Positions 7,568-15,683 of a stretch of DNA of 64,000 nucleotides are shown here, one piece after another (within the stretch, counting starts at the first letter, position 1; each line of letters starts with the position of its first letter). Both the position numbers and the translations under genes were made by a program. The stretch is from assembly GCF_020151015.1 (NCBI RefSeq), contig NZ_CP083746.1, positions 3,067,001-3,131,000 on the forward strand. Direction: 5' to 3'. This DNA comes from Pseudomonas sp. p1(2021b). Its GTDB lineage: Bacteria > Pseudomonadota > Gammaproteobacteria > Pseudomonadales > Pseudomonadaceae. Below the pieces are notes generated by a model. The model was not told the origin of the DNA. It saw only the letters and a program-made list of their open reading frames with translations, and searched no databases.

Positions 7568-8659
7568 ATGAGCAAGACCTTCAAAATCGCCGCCATCCCC
7601 GGAGACGGCATCGGCAACGAAGTCCTCCCCGAAGGCATCCGCGTGGTCGAAGCGGCCGCGCGCAAGCACGGCCTGAACCTTGAGATCGAATACTTCGAGT
7701 GGGCCAGCTGCGACTACTACCTGGCCCACGGCAAGATGATGCCCGACGACTGGTTCGAGCAGCTCAAGGGCTTCGACGCCCTGTACTTCGGCGCCGTCGG
7801 CTGGCCGGACAAGGTGCCTGACCATATCTCCCTGTGGGGCTCGCTGCTCAAGTTCCGCCGCGACTTCGACCAGTACGTGAACATCCGCCCGGTGCGCCTG
7901 TTCCCTGGCGTACCCTGCCCGCTGGCAAACAAGGCCCCTGGCGACATCGACTTCGTGGTGATCCGCGAAAACACCGAGGGCGAGTACTCGTCCCTGGGCG
8001 GTCGCATGTTCGAGAACACCGAGAACGAGTTCGTGCTGCAGGAGTCGGTGTTCACCCGCCGCGGCGTCGACCGCATCCTCAAGTACGCCTTCGACGTGGC
8101 CCAGACCCGCGAACGCAAGCACGTGACCTCGGCGACCAAGTCCAACGGCATGGCCGTGAGCATGCCTTACTGGGACGAACGCACCGCCGCGATGGCCGCA
8201 CACTACCCAGAGATCAGCTGGGACAAGCAGCACATCGACATCCTCTGCGCCCGCTTCGTGCTGCAACCGGAGCGCTTCGATGTGGTGGTCGCCTCCAACC
8301 TGTTCGGCGACATCCTCTCCGACCTGGGCCCAGCCTGCGCCGGCACCATCGGCATCGCGCCGTCGGCCAACCTCAACCCCGAGCGCAAGTTCCCGTCGCT
8401 GTTCGAACCGGTCCATGGTTCGGCACCGGACATCTACGGCAAGAACATCGCCAACCCGATCGCCATGATCTGGTCCGGCGCACTGATGCTCGAGTTCCTC
8501 GGCAAGGACGGCGACGACACCCGCTACCAGGCCGCCCACGACGACATCCTCAAGGCCATCGAGACAGTCATCGCCAACGGCGACACCACCCGCGACATGG
8601 GCGGCAGCCGTTCGACCCAGGAAGTAGGTCAGGCCATCGCCGAACTGCTGGGCGCTTAA
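7568..8659 (+). CDS. ttuC: D-malate / tartrate dehydrogenase (decarboxylating)
   Basis: A 363-residue member of the isopropylmalate/isocitrate dehydrogenase family. It should oxidise and decarboxylate D-malate (or tartrate) with NAD+ to pyruvate, using Mn2+ or Mg2+. Visible motifs are AAIPGDGIGNEV at the start, VIRENTEGEYSSLGG, and the metal/substrate loop DILSDLGPACAGTIGIAPSAN. The length fits the TtuC/DmlA group. The gene opens the carnitine cluster: malic semialdehyde released by CntA/B becomes malate through the aldehyde dehydrogenase, and this enzyme takes it on to pyruvate. A strong hairpin (8673–8702) follows, so it is probably transcribed apart from the transporter gene. Confidence 0.88.
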   Translation: MSKTFKIAAIPGDGIGNEVLPEGIRVVEAAARKHGLNLEIEYFEWASCDYYLAHGKMMPDDWFEQLKGFDALYFGAVGWPDKVPDHISLWGSLLKFRRDFDQYVNIRPVRLFPGVPCPLANKAPGDIDFVVIRENTEGEYSSLGGRMFENTENEFVLQESVFTRRGVDRILKYAFDVAQTRERKHVTSATKSNGMAVSMPYWDERTAAMAAHYPEISWDKQHIDILCARFVLQPERFDVVVASNLFGDILSDLGPACAGTIGIAPSANLNPERKFPSLFEPVHGSAPDIYGKNIANPIAMIWSGALMLEFLGKDGDDTRYQAAHDDILKAIETVIANGDTTRDMGGSRSTQEVGQAIAELLGA

Positions 8660-8672
8660 TCGATAAACCTGG

Positions 8673-8702
8673 GCCGACTGTCAGGATTGTCAGACAGTCG
8701 GC
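8673..8702 (+). terminator. Hairpin terminator after the D-malate dehydrogenase gene
   Basis: GCCGACTGTC (8673–8682) pairs perfectly with GACAGTCGGC (8693–8702) around a ten-base loop, 13 bases after the stop codon. Only a weak T-rich stretch follows, so termination may be partial. Confidence 0.6.
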
Positions 8703-8733
8703 TTGCAGTTCGTGATAATTCGATGCACACTTC

Positions 8734-8768
8734 GTTAACCAAAAGATATGAGTTAACTTTCGGTTAAC
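8734..8768. promoter_or_regulatory. GTTAAC repeat operator upstream of the BCCT gene
   Basis: Three GTTAAC hexamers start at 8734, 8752 and 8763. The first two, 18 bp apart, with the bases between them, match a 24-bp segment before cntA (10593–10616) at 21 of 24 positions. It lies 75–110 bp upstream of the BCCT start, a suitable position for an activator or repressor of carnitine uptake. Confidence 0.6.
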
Positions 8769-8842
8769 AGATGAGGAAAAAAGCTATACCTGACAAGGAC
8801 TTCCCAAGCGCTTAGCATTCCAAACGCTCCAGGAGACAATTG

Positions 8843-10441
8843 ATGTCCCACAAGAATAAAAAGATTGATGTATTCCTGATCACTGTGAGCCTGATCGCCG
8901 TACTGCTCACCGTCATCGGCCTTGCTGCCTTCCCCGTGCAATCGGAAAGCATGGCCAACCAGTTGTTCGAACTGTCCACCCGTACCTTCGGCACCAGCGT
9001 CCAGGTGCTGGTCTTCGGCAGCTCCCTGGCCGTGCTGTACCTGGCGTTCAGCAAGTACGGCAATATCCGCCTGGGCGCCGGCAAGCCCGAATATTCCACC
9101 GCGACCTGGGTGTTCATGTTCATCTGCGCCGGCATGGGCTCCTCGACCCTGTACTGGGGCGTCATGGAATGGGCCTACTACTACCAGACGCCCGGCCTGA
9201 ACATCGCGCCGATGTCGGCCCAGGCGCTGGAATACAGCGTCAGCTACTCCTTCTTCCATTGGGGCATCAGCGCCTGGTCGATCTATGCCCTGGCATCCCT
9301 GGCCATGGCCTACCACTTCCATGTACGCAAGAAGAGCGGCCTGAACCTGGCCTCGATCATCGAGGCAGTCACCGGCTTCAAGGCCACCGGCCCCATCGGC
9401 CGCACCGTGGACCTGATCTTCCTGTTGACCATGATGGGCGCGCTGACCGTTTCCCTGGCCCTGACCGCCTCTACCCTGACCCGCGGCCTGTTGGACCTCG
9501 CCGGCACCCCCAACACCTTCACCGTGCAACTGATGGTGATCGGTGCGGTGGCGCTGCTGTTCTCGCTCAGCTCCTACATCGGCATCGACGGCGGCCTGCA
9601 ACGCCTGTCGAAGATGGTCTGCGTGGGCGCCCTGCTGTTCGCCGTGGTGGTGCTGCTGGTCGGCCCGACCCAGTTCACCGTCAACAACACCGCCAATGCC
9701 ATTGGCCTGATGATCCAGCAATACGTGCACATGAGCCTGTTCACCGACCCTGCCGGCGATGGTGCCTTCACCCGTAACTGGACCGTGTTCTACTGGCTGT
9801 GGTGGGTGTCCTATGCACCGGGCGTGGCCATGTTCGTCGCCCGGGTGTCGCGCGGCCGGCAGATCAAGGAAGTGGTGTTCGCCTTGCTGATGGGTGGCAG
9901 CTTCGGGTGCTGGTTCTTCTTCGGCGCCCTGGAAAGCTACAGCATGCACCAATTCATCAACGGCCAGATCGATGTACCGAAGTTGCTCAGCACCGTCGGT
10001 GGCGAAGCGGCGGTGACCGACCTGTTGCTGGCCTTGCCATGGGGCACGCTGTTCCTGGCGGTGTACCTATTCATCATGGCGGTGTTCTGCGCCTCGCACA
10101 TGGACGCGGCGGCCTATGCCGTGGCGGCTACCAGCACCCGCAATCTGCGCGAAGGCGAGGACCCGAGCCCGACCCTGCGCCTGTTCTGGTGCATCGTGCT
10201 GACCCTGGTGCCGCTGGCCATGCTGTTCGCCAAGGCATCGTTGTCGACCATGAAGACCGCCGTGGTGCTCACCGCCATTCCCTTCATGTTGATCCTGCTG
10301 GTGAAGATCTACGGCTTCTTCAAGTGGCTGGCCGCCGACTACGGCCAGGTTCCGGCCTACCGGATCGAGGAAGAGGCCGCGCGCCTGGCTGGCGAGGAGC
10401 CGGACGAGCAAACACCACGCAGCGCGGCTGCCGTGCACTGA
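8843..10441 (+). CDS. BCCT-family quaternary-amine transporter (probable carnitine carrier)
   Basis: A 532-residue membrane protein with about 12 helices. It carries the betaine/carnitine/choline transporter hallmarks: [18 protein letters not shown] and the aromatic [27 protein letters not shown] segment, close to the corresponding CaiT/BetP stretch. ATG at 8843, with AGGAGA seven bases upstream, is preferred over the TTG at 8840. It lacks the long charged tails of osmoregulated BetP, which suggests nutrient uptake rather than osmoprotection. Its position before cntA and the shared GTTAAC operator point to carnitine (or gamma-butyrobetaine) import; substrate is inferred. Confidence 0.88.
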   Translation: MSHKNKKIDVFLITVSLIAVLLTVIGLAAFPVQSESMANQLFELSTRTFGTSVQVLVFGSSLAVLYLAFSKYGNIRLGAGKPEYSTATWVFMFICAGMGSSTLYWGVMEWAYYYQTPGLNIAPMSAQALEYSVSYSFFHWGISAWSIYALASLAMAYHFHVRKKSGLNLASIIEAVTGFKATGPIGRTVDLIFLLTMMGALTVSLALTASTLTRGLLDLAGTPNTFTVQLMVIGAVALLFSLSSYIGIDGGLQRLSKMVCVGALLFAVVVLLVGPTQFTVNNTANAIGLMIQQYVHMSLFTDPAGDGAFTRNWTVFYWLWWVSYAPGVAMFVARVSRGRQIKEVVFALLMGGSFGCWFFFGALESYSMHQFINGQIDVPKLLSTVGGEAAVTDLLLALPWGTLFLAVYLFIMAVFCASHMDAAAYAVAATSTRNLREGEDPSPTLRLFWCIVLTLVPLAMLFAKASLSTMKTAVVLTAIPFMLILLVKIYGFFKWLAADYGQVPAYRIEEEAARLAGEEPDEQTPRSAAAVH

Positions 10442-10460
10442 GTTGAAACTGCGCTGACCC

Positions 10461-10551
10461 TGTGGGAACGGGCTTGTCCCGCGATAGGGCCAGCGCAGGC
10501 AGGACGCCGCCGGGGACCGCTGCGCGGTCCTTTCGCGACACAAGGCCGCTC
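10461..10551. repeat. Two REP-type elements between BCCT gene and cntA
   Basis: A GTGGGAACGGGCTTGTCCCG element (10462–10490) and a second of the other subtype ending CTTTCGCGACACAAGGCCGC (10513–10551). They occupy most of the gap and separate the BCCT transcript from the cntA promoter. Confidence 0.7.
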
Positions 10552-10592
10552 AAAAAAGCAGCCTGCAAGACCCAAATTTTTTTGCCCAATCT

Positions 10593-10616
10593 GTTAACCA
10601 ACAGATACGCGTTAAC
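10593..10616. promoter_or_regulatory. GTTAAC repeat operator upstream of cntA
   Basis: GTTAAC at 10593 and 10611 (18-bp spacing), with an ACAGATA-type core between. The 24-bp segment matches the one before the BCCT gene at 21 positions. It ends 25 bp before the cntA start, so a bound protein would overlap the promoter or the transcription start. Confidence 0.6.
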
Positions 10617-10641
10617 CAATAAGTAAAACCGAGATAGAGTC

Positions 10642-11760
10642 ATGAACGATTTCAAACGCCTGCCCGTCGATTTCTGCGCCAACCCTGAAGTAGCCTTCAC
10701 CCTTCCGGCCAATTTCTACACCCAGGCCGCGGTGTTCGAGCACGAGAAGGAAGCGATCTTCGCCAAGAGCTGGATCTGCGTCGGTCACCGCAGCGAAGTC
10801 GCTGAAAAGAACGCCTACATTACCCGTGAGGTGATCGGTGAAAGCATCATCGTCGTGCGGGGTCGCGACGACGTGCTGCGCGCCTTCTACAACGTCTGCC
10901 CGCACCGTGGCCACCAACTGCTCGAAGGCAGCGGCAAGGCCAAGAACGTGATCACCTGCCCATACCACGCCTGGACCTTCAAGCTCGACGGCGAGCTGGC
11001 GCACGCCCGCAACTGCGAGAACGTCGCCAACTTCGACAAGGAGAACTCCACCCTGGTGCAGCTGCGCGTCGAAGAGTACGCAGGCTTCATCTTCATCAAC
11101 ATGGACATGGATGCCGGCAGCGTCGAAGACCAGCTGCCAGGCCTGCAGAAGCGCATGCGCGAAGCCTGCGCCGTGATCGACGACCTGCACCTGGCCGCGC
11201 GCTTCGTCAGCGACACCCCGGCCAACTGGAAGTCGATCGTCGACAACTACCTGGAGTGCTACCACTGCGCCCCGGCCCACCCAGGCTTCTCCGACTCGGT
11301 GGACGTCGGCCAGTACAACCACAGCCTGCATGGCAACTGGACCCTGCAGTACGGCCTGGCCAAGCCTTCGGAGCAGTCGTTCAAGTTCGACGAGTCGGTC
11401 AAGGACCCGTCCTTCGCCGGCTTCTGGGCTTGGCCGTGCACCATGTTCAACGTGCCGCCAGGAGCGAACTTCATGACCGTGATCTATGAATTCCCGGTCG
11501 ATGCCGAAACCACCCTGCAACACTATGACATCTACTTCCTGAACAAGGACCTCACCGAAGAGCAGCTCAAGCTGATCGACTGGTACCGCGACGTCTTCCG
11601 CCCGGAAGACCTGCGCCTGGTGGAAAGCGTTCAGAAAGGCCTCAAGTCCCGCGGCTACCGCGGCCAGGGCCGGATCATGGTCGACCAGCAGCGCAGCGGT
11701 GTGAGCGAACACGGTATCGCCCACTTCCACAACCTGATCGCCGTCGCCCATCTGGACTGA
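10642..11760 (+). CDS. cntA: Carnitine monooxygenase, Rieske oxygenase subunit
   Basis: A 372-residue Rieske non-heme iron oxygenase that should split carnitine into trimethylamine and malic semialdehyde, using O2 and electrons from CntB. The Rieske ligands are C86/H88 and C106/H109 (NVCPHRGH…TCPYHAWTF). The mononuclear iron ligands are H208, H213 and D323. The bridging residue is glutamate E205 in NYLECYHC, where most Rieske oxygenases have aspartate; this Glu is the known signature of CntA. Long stretches match remembered Acinetobacter CntA (EHEKEAIFAKSWICV, VESVQ.GLKSRGYRGQGRIM). The aldehyde dehydrogenase and reductase follow. The YeaW-type relatives acting on gamma-butyrobetaine or choline are the main alternative. 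Confidence 0.93.
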   Translation: MNDFKRLPVDFCANPEVAFTLPANFYTQAAVFEHEKEAIFAKSWICVGHRSEVAEKNAYITREVIGESIIVVRGRDDVLRAFYNVCPHRGHQLLEGSGKAKNVITCPYHAWTFKLDGELAHARNCENVANFDKENSTLVQLRVEEYAGFIFINMDMDAGSVEDQLPGLQKRMREACAVIDDLHLAARFVSDTPANWKSIVDNYLECYHCAPAHPGFSDSVDVGQYNHSLHGNWTLQYGLAKPSEQSFKFDESVKDPSFAGFWAWPCTMFNVPPGANFMTVIYEFPVDAETTLQHYDIYFLNKDLTEEQLKLIDWYRDVFRPEDLRLVESVQKGLKSRGYRGQGRIMVDQQRSGVSEHGIAHFHNLIAVAHLD

Positions 11761-11767
11761 TGCACCC

Positions 11768-11793
11768 GGCCGCCGGCCCAACGGTCGGCGGCC
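11768..11793 (+). other. Intercistronic hairpin between cntA and aldehyde dehydrogenase gene
   Basis: GGCCGCCG (11768–11775) pairs with CGGCGGCC (11786–11793) in the 48-bp gap. There is no T-run, so it is more likely an mRNA stabiliser or partial attenuator than a full terminator. Confidence 0.5.
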
Positions 11794-11808
11794 TTCGGAG
11801 AGCCTTGC

Positions 11809-13257
11809 GTGAAACTTCAAGACAACAAGCTGTTCCGCCAGCAGGCCTATATCGCCGGGCGCTGGTGCGATGCCGACGGCCAGCAGACCCTGGCGGTCAA
11901 CGACCCGGCCAGCGGCGAGCTGCTCGGCCATGTACCGCTGATGGGCGCCGCCGAAGCCGTGCGCGCCATCGAAGCGGCCGAGGCGGCCCTGGCCGACTGG
12001 CGTGGCCGTACGGCCAAGGAGCGGGCGAATATCCTGCGCCGTTGGTTCGAATTGCTGCTCGAGCACGAGCAGGACCTCGCCCTGCTGATGACCCGCGAAC
12101 AGGGCAAGCCGTTGCATGAGGCCCTGGGCGAGATCCGCTACGCCGCCTCCTTCGTCGAGTGGTTCGCCGAAGAAGGCAAGCGCGTCTACGGCGATGTGAT
12201 CCCAAGCCCTGCCAATGACAAACGCCTGCTGGTGATCAAGCAAGGCATCGGCGTGTGCACCGCGATCACCCCATGGAATTTCCCGGCGGCGATGATCACC
12301 CGCAAGGTCGCCCCGGCCCTGGCCGCTGGATGCACCATCGTGGTCAAGCCGGCCAACGAAACCCCGTTCAGTGCCCTGGCCCTGGTCGAGCTGGCCGAGC
12401 GCGCCGGCATTCCAGCCGGCGTGTTCAGCGTGGTCACCGGCGATGCCCCGGCCATCGGCGCGCAATTCACCGGCCACCCGAGAGTGCGCAAGCTCAGCTT
12501 CACCGGCTCCACCCCGGTGGGCCGCCTGCTCATGGGCCAATGCGCAGAAACCATCAAGAAGGTCAGCCTGGAGCTGGGCGGCAATGCGCCGTTCATCGTC
12601 TTCGATGACGCCGACATCGACGCTGCGGTCGACGGCGCGCTGATCGCCAAGTACCGCAACGCCGGGCAGACCTGCGTGTGCGTCAACCGTTTCTATGTGC
12701 ACGACAGCGTCTACGAGCGTTTCGCCCAGCGCTTCGTCGAGCGCGTGCGCGCCCTGGCGGTCGGCCATGGCAATGCCGAAGGCACGCAGATCGGCCCGCT
12801 GATCAGCGACAAGGCCGTGGCCAAGGTGCGCAGCCTGATCGACGATGCCACCGGTCAAGGCGCCAGCGTGCTGCTCGGTGGCAAGGCCCACGCACTGGGC
12901 GGGCAGTTCTTCGAGCCGACCGTGCTGGCCGACATCGCCCCCGGCATGGAGCTGCTGCAGGAAGAGATCTTCGGCCCGGTGGCCGCGCTGGTGCGCTTCA
13001 CCACCGACGATGAAGTGATCGCGCTGGCCAACGCCACCCAATATGGCCTGGCGGCGTACTTCTACAGCCGCGACCTGGCCCGGGTGTTCCGCGTGGCCGA
13101 GCGCCTGGAGTACGGCATGGTCGGCATCAACACCGGGCTGATCTCCAACGAGGTCGCACCCTTCGGTGGCGTCAAGCAATCGGGCCTGGGCCGCGAAGGC
13201 TCCAAGTACGGCATCGAGGACTATCTGGAAATCAAGTACCTGTGCCTCGCCGTCTGA
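11809..13257 (+). CDS. NAD(P)-dependent aldehyde dehydrogenase (probable malic semialdehyde dehydrogenase)
   Basis: A 482-residue aldehyde dehydrogenase of the succinate-semialdehyde (GabD) type. The catalytic cysteine is in NAGQTCVCVNR, the general base Glu in SLELGGNAPFIV, and the Asn/Lys oxyanion and cofactor residues in ITPWNFPAAMITRKVAPALAAG. It starts at GTG with GGAGAG upstream. Sitting between cntA and cntB, it should oxidise malic semialdehyde, the four-carbon product of carnitine cleavage, to malate. Sequence alone cannot exclude succinate semialdehyde as substrate; the context decides. Confidence 0.88.
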   Translation: MKLQDNKLFRQQAYIAGRWCDADGQQTLAVNDPASGELLGHVPLMGAAEAVRAIEAAEAALADWRGRTAKERANILRRWFELLLEHEQDLALLMTREQGKPLHEALGEIRYAASFVEWFAEEGKRVYGDVIPSPANDKRLLVIKQGIGVCTAITPWNFPAAMITRKVAPALAAGCTIVVKPANETPFSALALVELAERAGIPAGVFSVVTGDAPAIGAQFTGHPRVRKLSFTGSTPVGRLLMGQCAETIKKVSLELGGNAPFIVFDDADIDAAVDGALIAKYRNAGQTCVCVNRFYVHDSVYERFAQRFVERVRALAVGHGNAEGTQIGPLISDKAVAKVRSLIDDATGQGASVLLGGKAHALGGQFFEPTVLADIAPGMELLQEEIFGPVAALVRFTTDDEVIALANATQYGLAAYFYSRDLARVFRVAERLEYGMVGINTGLISNEVAPFGGVKQSGLGREGSKYGIEDYLEIKYLCLAV

Positions 13258-13275
13258 GCGGGCCACTATCCGTGC

Positions 13276-13298
13276 CACGCGGCAGGGCCTGCCGCGTG
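13276..13298 (+). other. Intercistronic hairpin between aldehyde dehydrogenase gene and cntB
   Basis: CACGCGGCAG (13276–13285) pairs perfectly with CTGCCGCGTG (13289–13298) around a three-base loop. It lies 22 bp before the cntB start with no T-run; it may set the lower expression of the reductase relative to the oxygenase. Confidence 0.5.
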
Positions 13299-13319
13299 TG
13301 CTGTAAGTCGAGGTGAACC

Positions 13320-14294
13320 ATGGCCAAGCAATACGAAATGTTCAAGGTGCGAGTCACCGACGTGGAACAGGCCACGCCGCTGATCAAGCGCTTCACCCTG
13401 GCCCGCGAAGACGGCGCCGCCCTGCCCGCCTTCACCGGCGGCAGCCACGTCATCGTGCAGATGCAGTCGGCCTGCGGCAACCAGTTCAGCAACGCCTATT
13501 CGCTGATGAGCGACCCGCGCGACCTCTCCCGCTACCAGATCGGCGTGCGCCTGGAAGAGCAGTCCAAGGGCGGCTCGGCGTTCATGCACAACCAAGTCGA
13601 GGTGGGCAGCGAACTGACGATCTCCACCCCCAACAACCTGTTCGCCCTCGACCCGTCGGCTGGCCGCCATGTGCTGATCGCCGGCGGCATCGGCATCACC
13701 CCGTTCCTGGCGCAGTTGCATGAACTCGAAGGCAGCGATACCCCCTACGAACTGCACTACGCCTTCCGCGCGCCGGAACATGGCGCCTTCCAGGCTGACC
13801 TGGAAAACGGCCCCCATGCGCCAAGCACCCGTTTCTACATCGACAGCCTGGACCGCAAGCTGGACCTGGGCGGCCTGTGCGCGGGCCTGGTCGGTGATGC
13901 GCACCTGTACGTGTGCGGGCCCAAGCCACTGATCGATGCGGTGATCGCCACTGCGGCCGCCGCAGGCATCCACGAATCGCGCGTACACTGGGAACAGTTC
14001 GCCGCTGCAGCACCTGCCGCCGGTGCCGCGTTCACCGTGGTACTGGCCAAGTCCGGCACGGAACTCCAGGTCGAGGAAGGCATGACCATCCTTCAGGCCA
14101 TCGAGAAGTCCAAGGCTGCCAAGGTCGAATGCCTGTGCCGCGAAGGCGTGTGCGGCACCTGCGAGACGGCCATTCTCGAAGGCGAGGCCGAGCATTTCGA
14201 CCAGTATCTGAGCGATGAGGAAAAAGCCTCGCAGCAAACCATGATGCTGTGCGTGTCCCGCGCCCGCAGCGCCCGCCTGGTGCTCGACCTGTAA
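13320..14294 (+). CDS. cntB: Carnitine monooxygenase reductase subunit
   Basis: A 324-residue class IA oxygenase reductase, which passes electrons from NAD(P)H through FMN and a plant-type 2Fe-2S centre to CntA. Domains in order: flavin-binding barrel (~1–105; the isoalloxazine motif NAYSLMS at ~58–64), nucleotide-binding domain (LIAGGIGITPFLAQL, and YVCGPKPLID near 198–207), and the C-terminal ferredoxin with C273, C278, C281 and C311 as cluster ligands. It is the last gene of the cluster, followed by a long hairpin. Confidence 0.92.
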   Translation: MAKQYEMFKVRVTDVEQATPLIKRFTLAREDGAALPAFTGGSHVIVQMQSACGNQFSNAYSLMSDPRDLSRYQIGVRLEEQSKGGSAFMHNQVEVGSELTISTPNNLFALDPSAGRHVLIAGGIGITPFLAQLHELEGSDTPYELHYAFRAPEHGAFQADLENGPHAPSTRFYIDSLDRKLDLGGLCAGLVGDAHLYVCGPKPLIDAVIATAAAAGIHESRVHWEQFAAAAPAAGAAFTVVLAKSGTELQVEEGMTILQAIEKSKAAKVECLCREGVCGTCETAILEGEAEHFDQYLSDEEKASQQTMMLCVSRARSARLVLDL

Positions 14295-14299
14295 CACCG

Positions 14300-14340
14300 A
14301 CTGCGCCGGTGCCTGCCTGCGGGCCGGCACCGCGCGCAGT
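14300..14340 (+). terminator. Hairpin closing the carnitine cluster
   Basis: ACTGCGCCGGTGCC (14300–14313) pairs with GGCACCGCGCGCAGT (14326–14340), with one bulged base, directly after the cntB stop. There is no proper T-run, but it is the strongest fold in the gap before the next gene. Confidence 0.55.
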
Positions 14341-14385
14341 GGTCTAGGCTGTACCTCTTGACCACAAGGAAAGAGGCCCAAGCCC

Positions 14386-15618
14386 ATGTTTTTGTCACGC
14401 CCGCCCTATGCCATGGCCCTGGCGCTGTGCATCGCCTGCTCCCCGGCGCTCGCCGCCGAATCCTCCCCCCAGGACCTGCTCACGCAGGCCCAGGCCGAGC
14501 AACCGGCCTACCTCGCCACTCTCAAGACCCTGGTGTCGGTCGATACCGGTACCGGTACGCAAGCTGGCCTGGCCCAGCTCGGCGCCGAACTGGCCAAGCG
14601 CCTGAAGGCCCTGGGTGCCCAGGTGCACACCAGCCCGGCCAAGCCGTCGGTGGGCGACAACATCGTCGGGACGTTCAAGGGCAACGGCAGCAAGGATTTT
14701 CTGCTGATGGTGCACTACGACACGGTGTTCGGCCCGGGCACCGTGGCCAAGCGGCCGTTCCGGGTGGAAGGCGAGCGCGCCTATGGCCCGGGCGTCGCCG
14801 ATGCCAAGGGCGGCGTGGCGATGATCCTGCATGCGCTCAAGCTGCTGCAAGACCAGCAGTTCAAGGGCTATCGCACCCTCACCGTGCTGTTCAACCCGGA
14901 CGAGGAAATGGGCTCGGCAGGCTCGAAACAGCTCATCGCACAGCTCGCCCGCGAGCATGACTATGTCTTTTCCTACGAGCCGCCAGACAAAGACGCGGTG
15001 ACCGTCGCCACCAACGGCATCAACCGCCTCAAGCTCGAAGTGAAAGGGCGCTCCTCGCATGCCGGCTCCGCCCCCGAGCAAGGCCGCAACGCCTTGACCG
15101 AACTGGCCCACCAGCTCCTCCAGCTCAAGGACCTGGGCGATGCCAGCAAAGGCACCACAGTGAATTGGACCCTGGCCAAGGCTGGCGAGAAAGCCAACAT
15201 CATCCCGGCCCTGGCGAGCGCGGAGGCGGACATGCGCTATTCGGACCTCAGCGAAACCGAGCGCGTGGCGGCCGATGCCAAGCGTATCGCGCAAAACCAC
15301 CTGGTCGAGGACACCCAGGCCACCGTGACCCTGGAAAAAGGCCGCCCGCCCCTGGCCCGCAACGAAGGCTCCCGCCAGTTGGCCGAAACGGCCCGGGAGC
15401 TGTATGGCCAGATCGACCACACCCTCGAGCCCATCGCCATGCGCTTCGGCACCGACGCCGGCTATGCCTATGTGCCCGGCAGCGCCAAGCCGGCGGTGCT
15501 GGAGACCATGGGCGTGGTCGGTGCCGGGTTACACGCCGAGGACGAATACATCGAGCTCGCCAGCATCGCTCCACGGCTGTACCTGACGGTGGCGATGATC
15601 CGGCGCCTGGCGCAGTGA
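14386..15618 (+). CDS. M20 zinc peptidase, glutamate carboxypeptidase (carboxypeptidase G2-like)
   Basis: A 410-residue exported metallopeptidase. Residues 1–23 are a signal peptide ending SPALA-A. Probable metal ligands are the His in LLMVHYDTVFG, the Asp in GPGVADAKGG, the catalytic and metal Glu pair in FNPDEEMGSAGS, a Glu in FSYEPP and the His in GAGLHAEDE. Pseudomonas carboxypeptidase G2, which removes C-terminal glutamate from folates and peptides, has the same order and spacing and similar segments (VGDNIVG, LLM.H.DTV). It is separated from cntB by a hairpin, so it is probably independent of carnitine use. Confidence 0.88.
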   Translation: MFLSRPPYAMALALCIACSPALAAESSPQDLLTQAQAEQPAYLATLKTLVSVDTGTGTQAGLAQLGAELAKRLKALGAQVHTSPAKPSVGDNIVGTFKGNGSKDFLLMVHYDTVFGPGTVAKRPFRVEGERAYGPGVADAKGGVAMILHALKLLQDQQFKGYRTLTVLFNPDEEMGSAGSKQLIAQLAREHDYVFSYEPPDKDAVTVATNGINRLKLEVKGRSSHAGSAPEQGRNALTELAHQLLQLKDLGDASKGTTVNWTLAKAGEKANIIPALASAEADMRYSDLSETERVAADAKRIAQNHLVEDTQATVTLEKGRPPLARNEGSRQLAETARELYGQIDHTLEPIAMRFGTDAGYAYVPGSAKPAVLETMGVVGAGLHAEDEYIELASIAPRLYLTVAMIRRLAQ

Positions 15619-15683
15619 GGGGTACGGTCGCAACCGACGATAGGGCCATACAGCCATGACAAGAACAATTCGGCGAACGACAC

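Noticed and set aside
10612..13278. 888-codon open frame on the minus strand across cntA and the aldehyde dehydrogenase gene
   Set aside because: It is antisense to two clearly recognised genes; GC-rich third positions on the sense strand remove stops on the other strand. The protein has no recognisable motif. The same applies to long antisense frames at 5266–6792, 41–45 kb and 60.5–62 kb.
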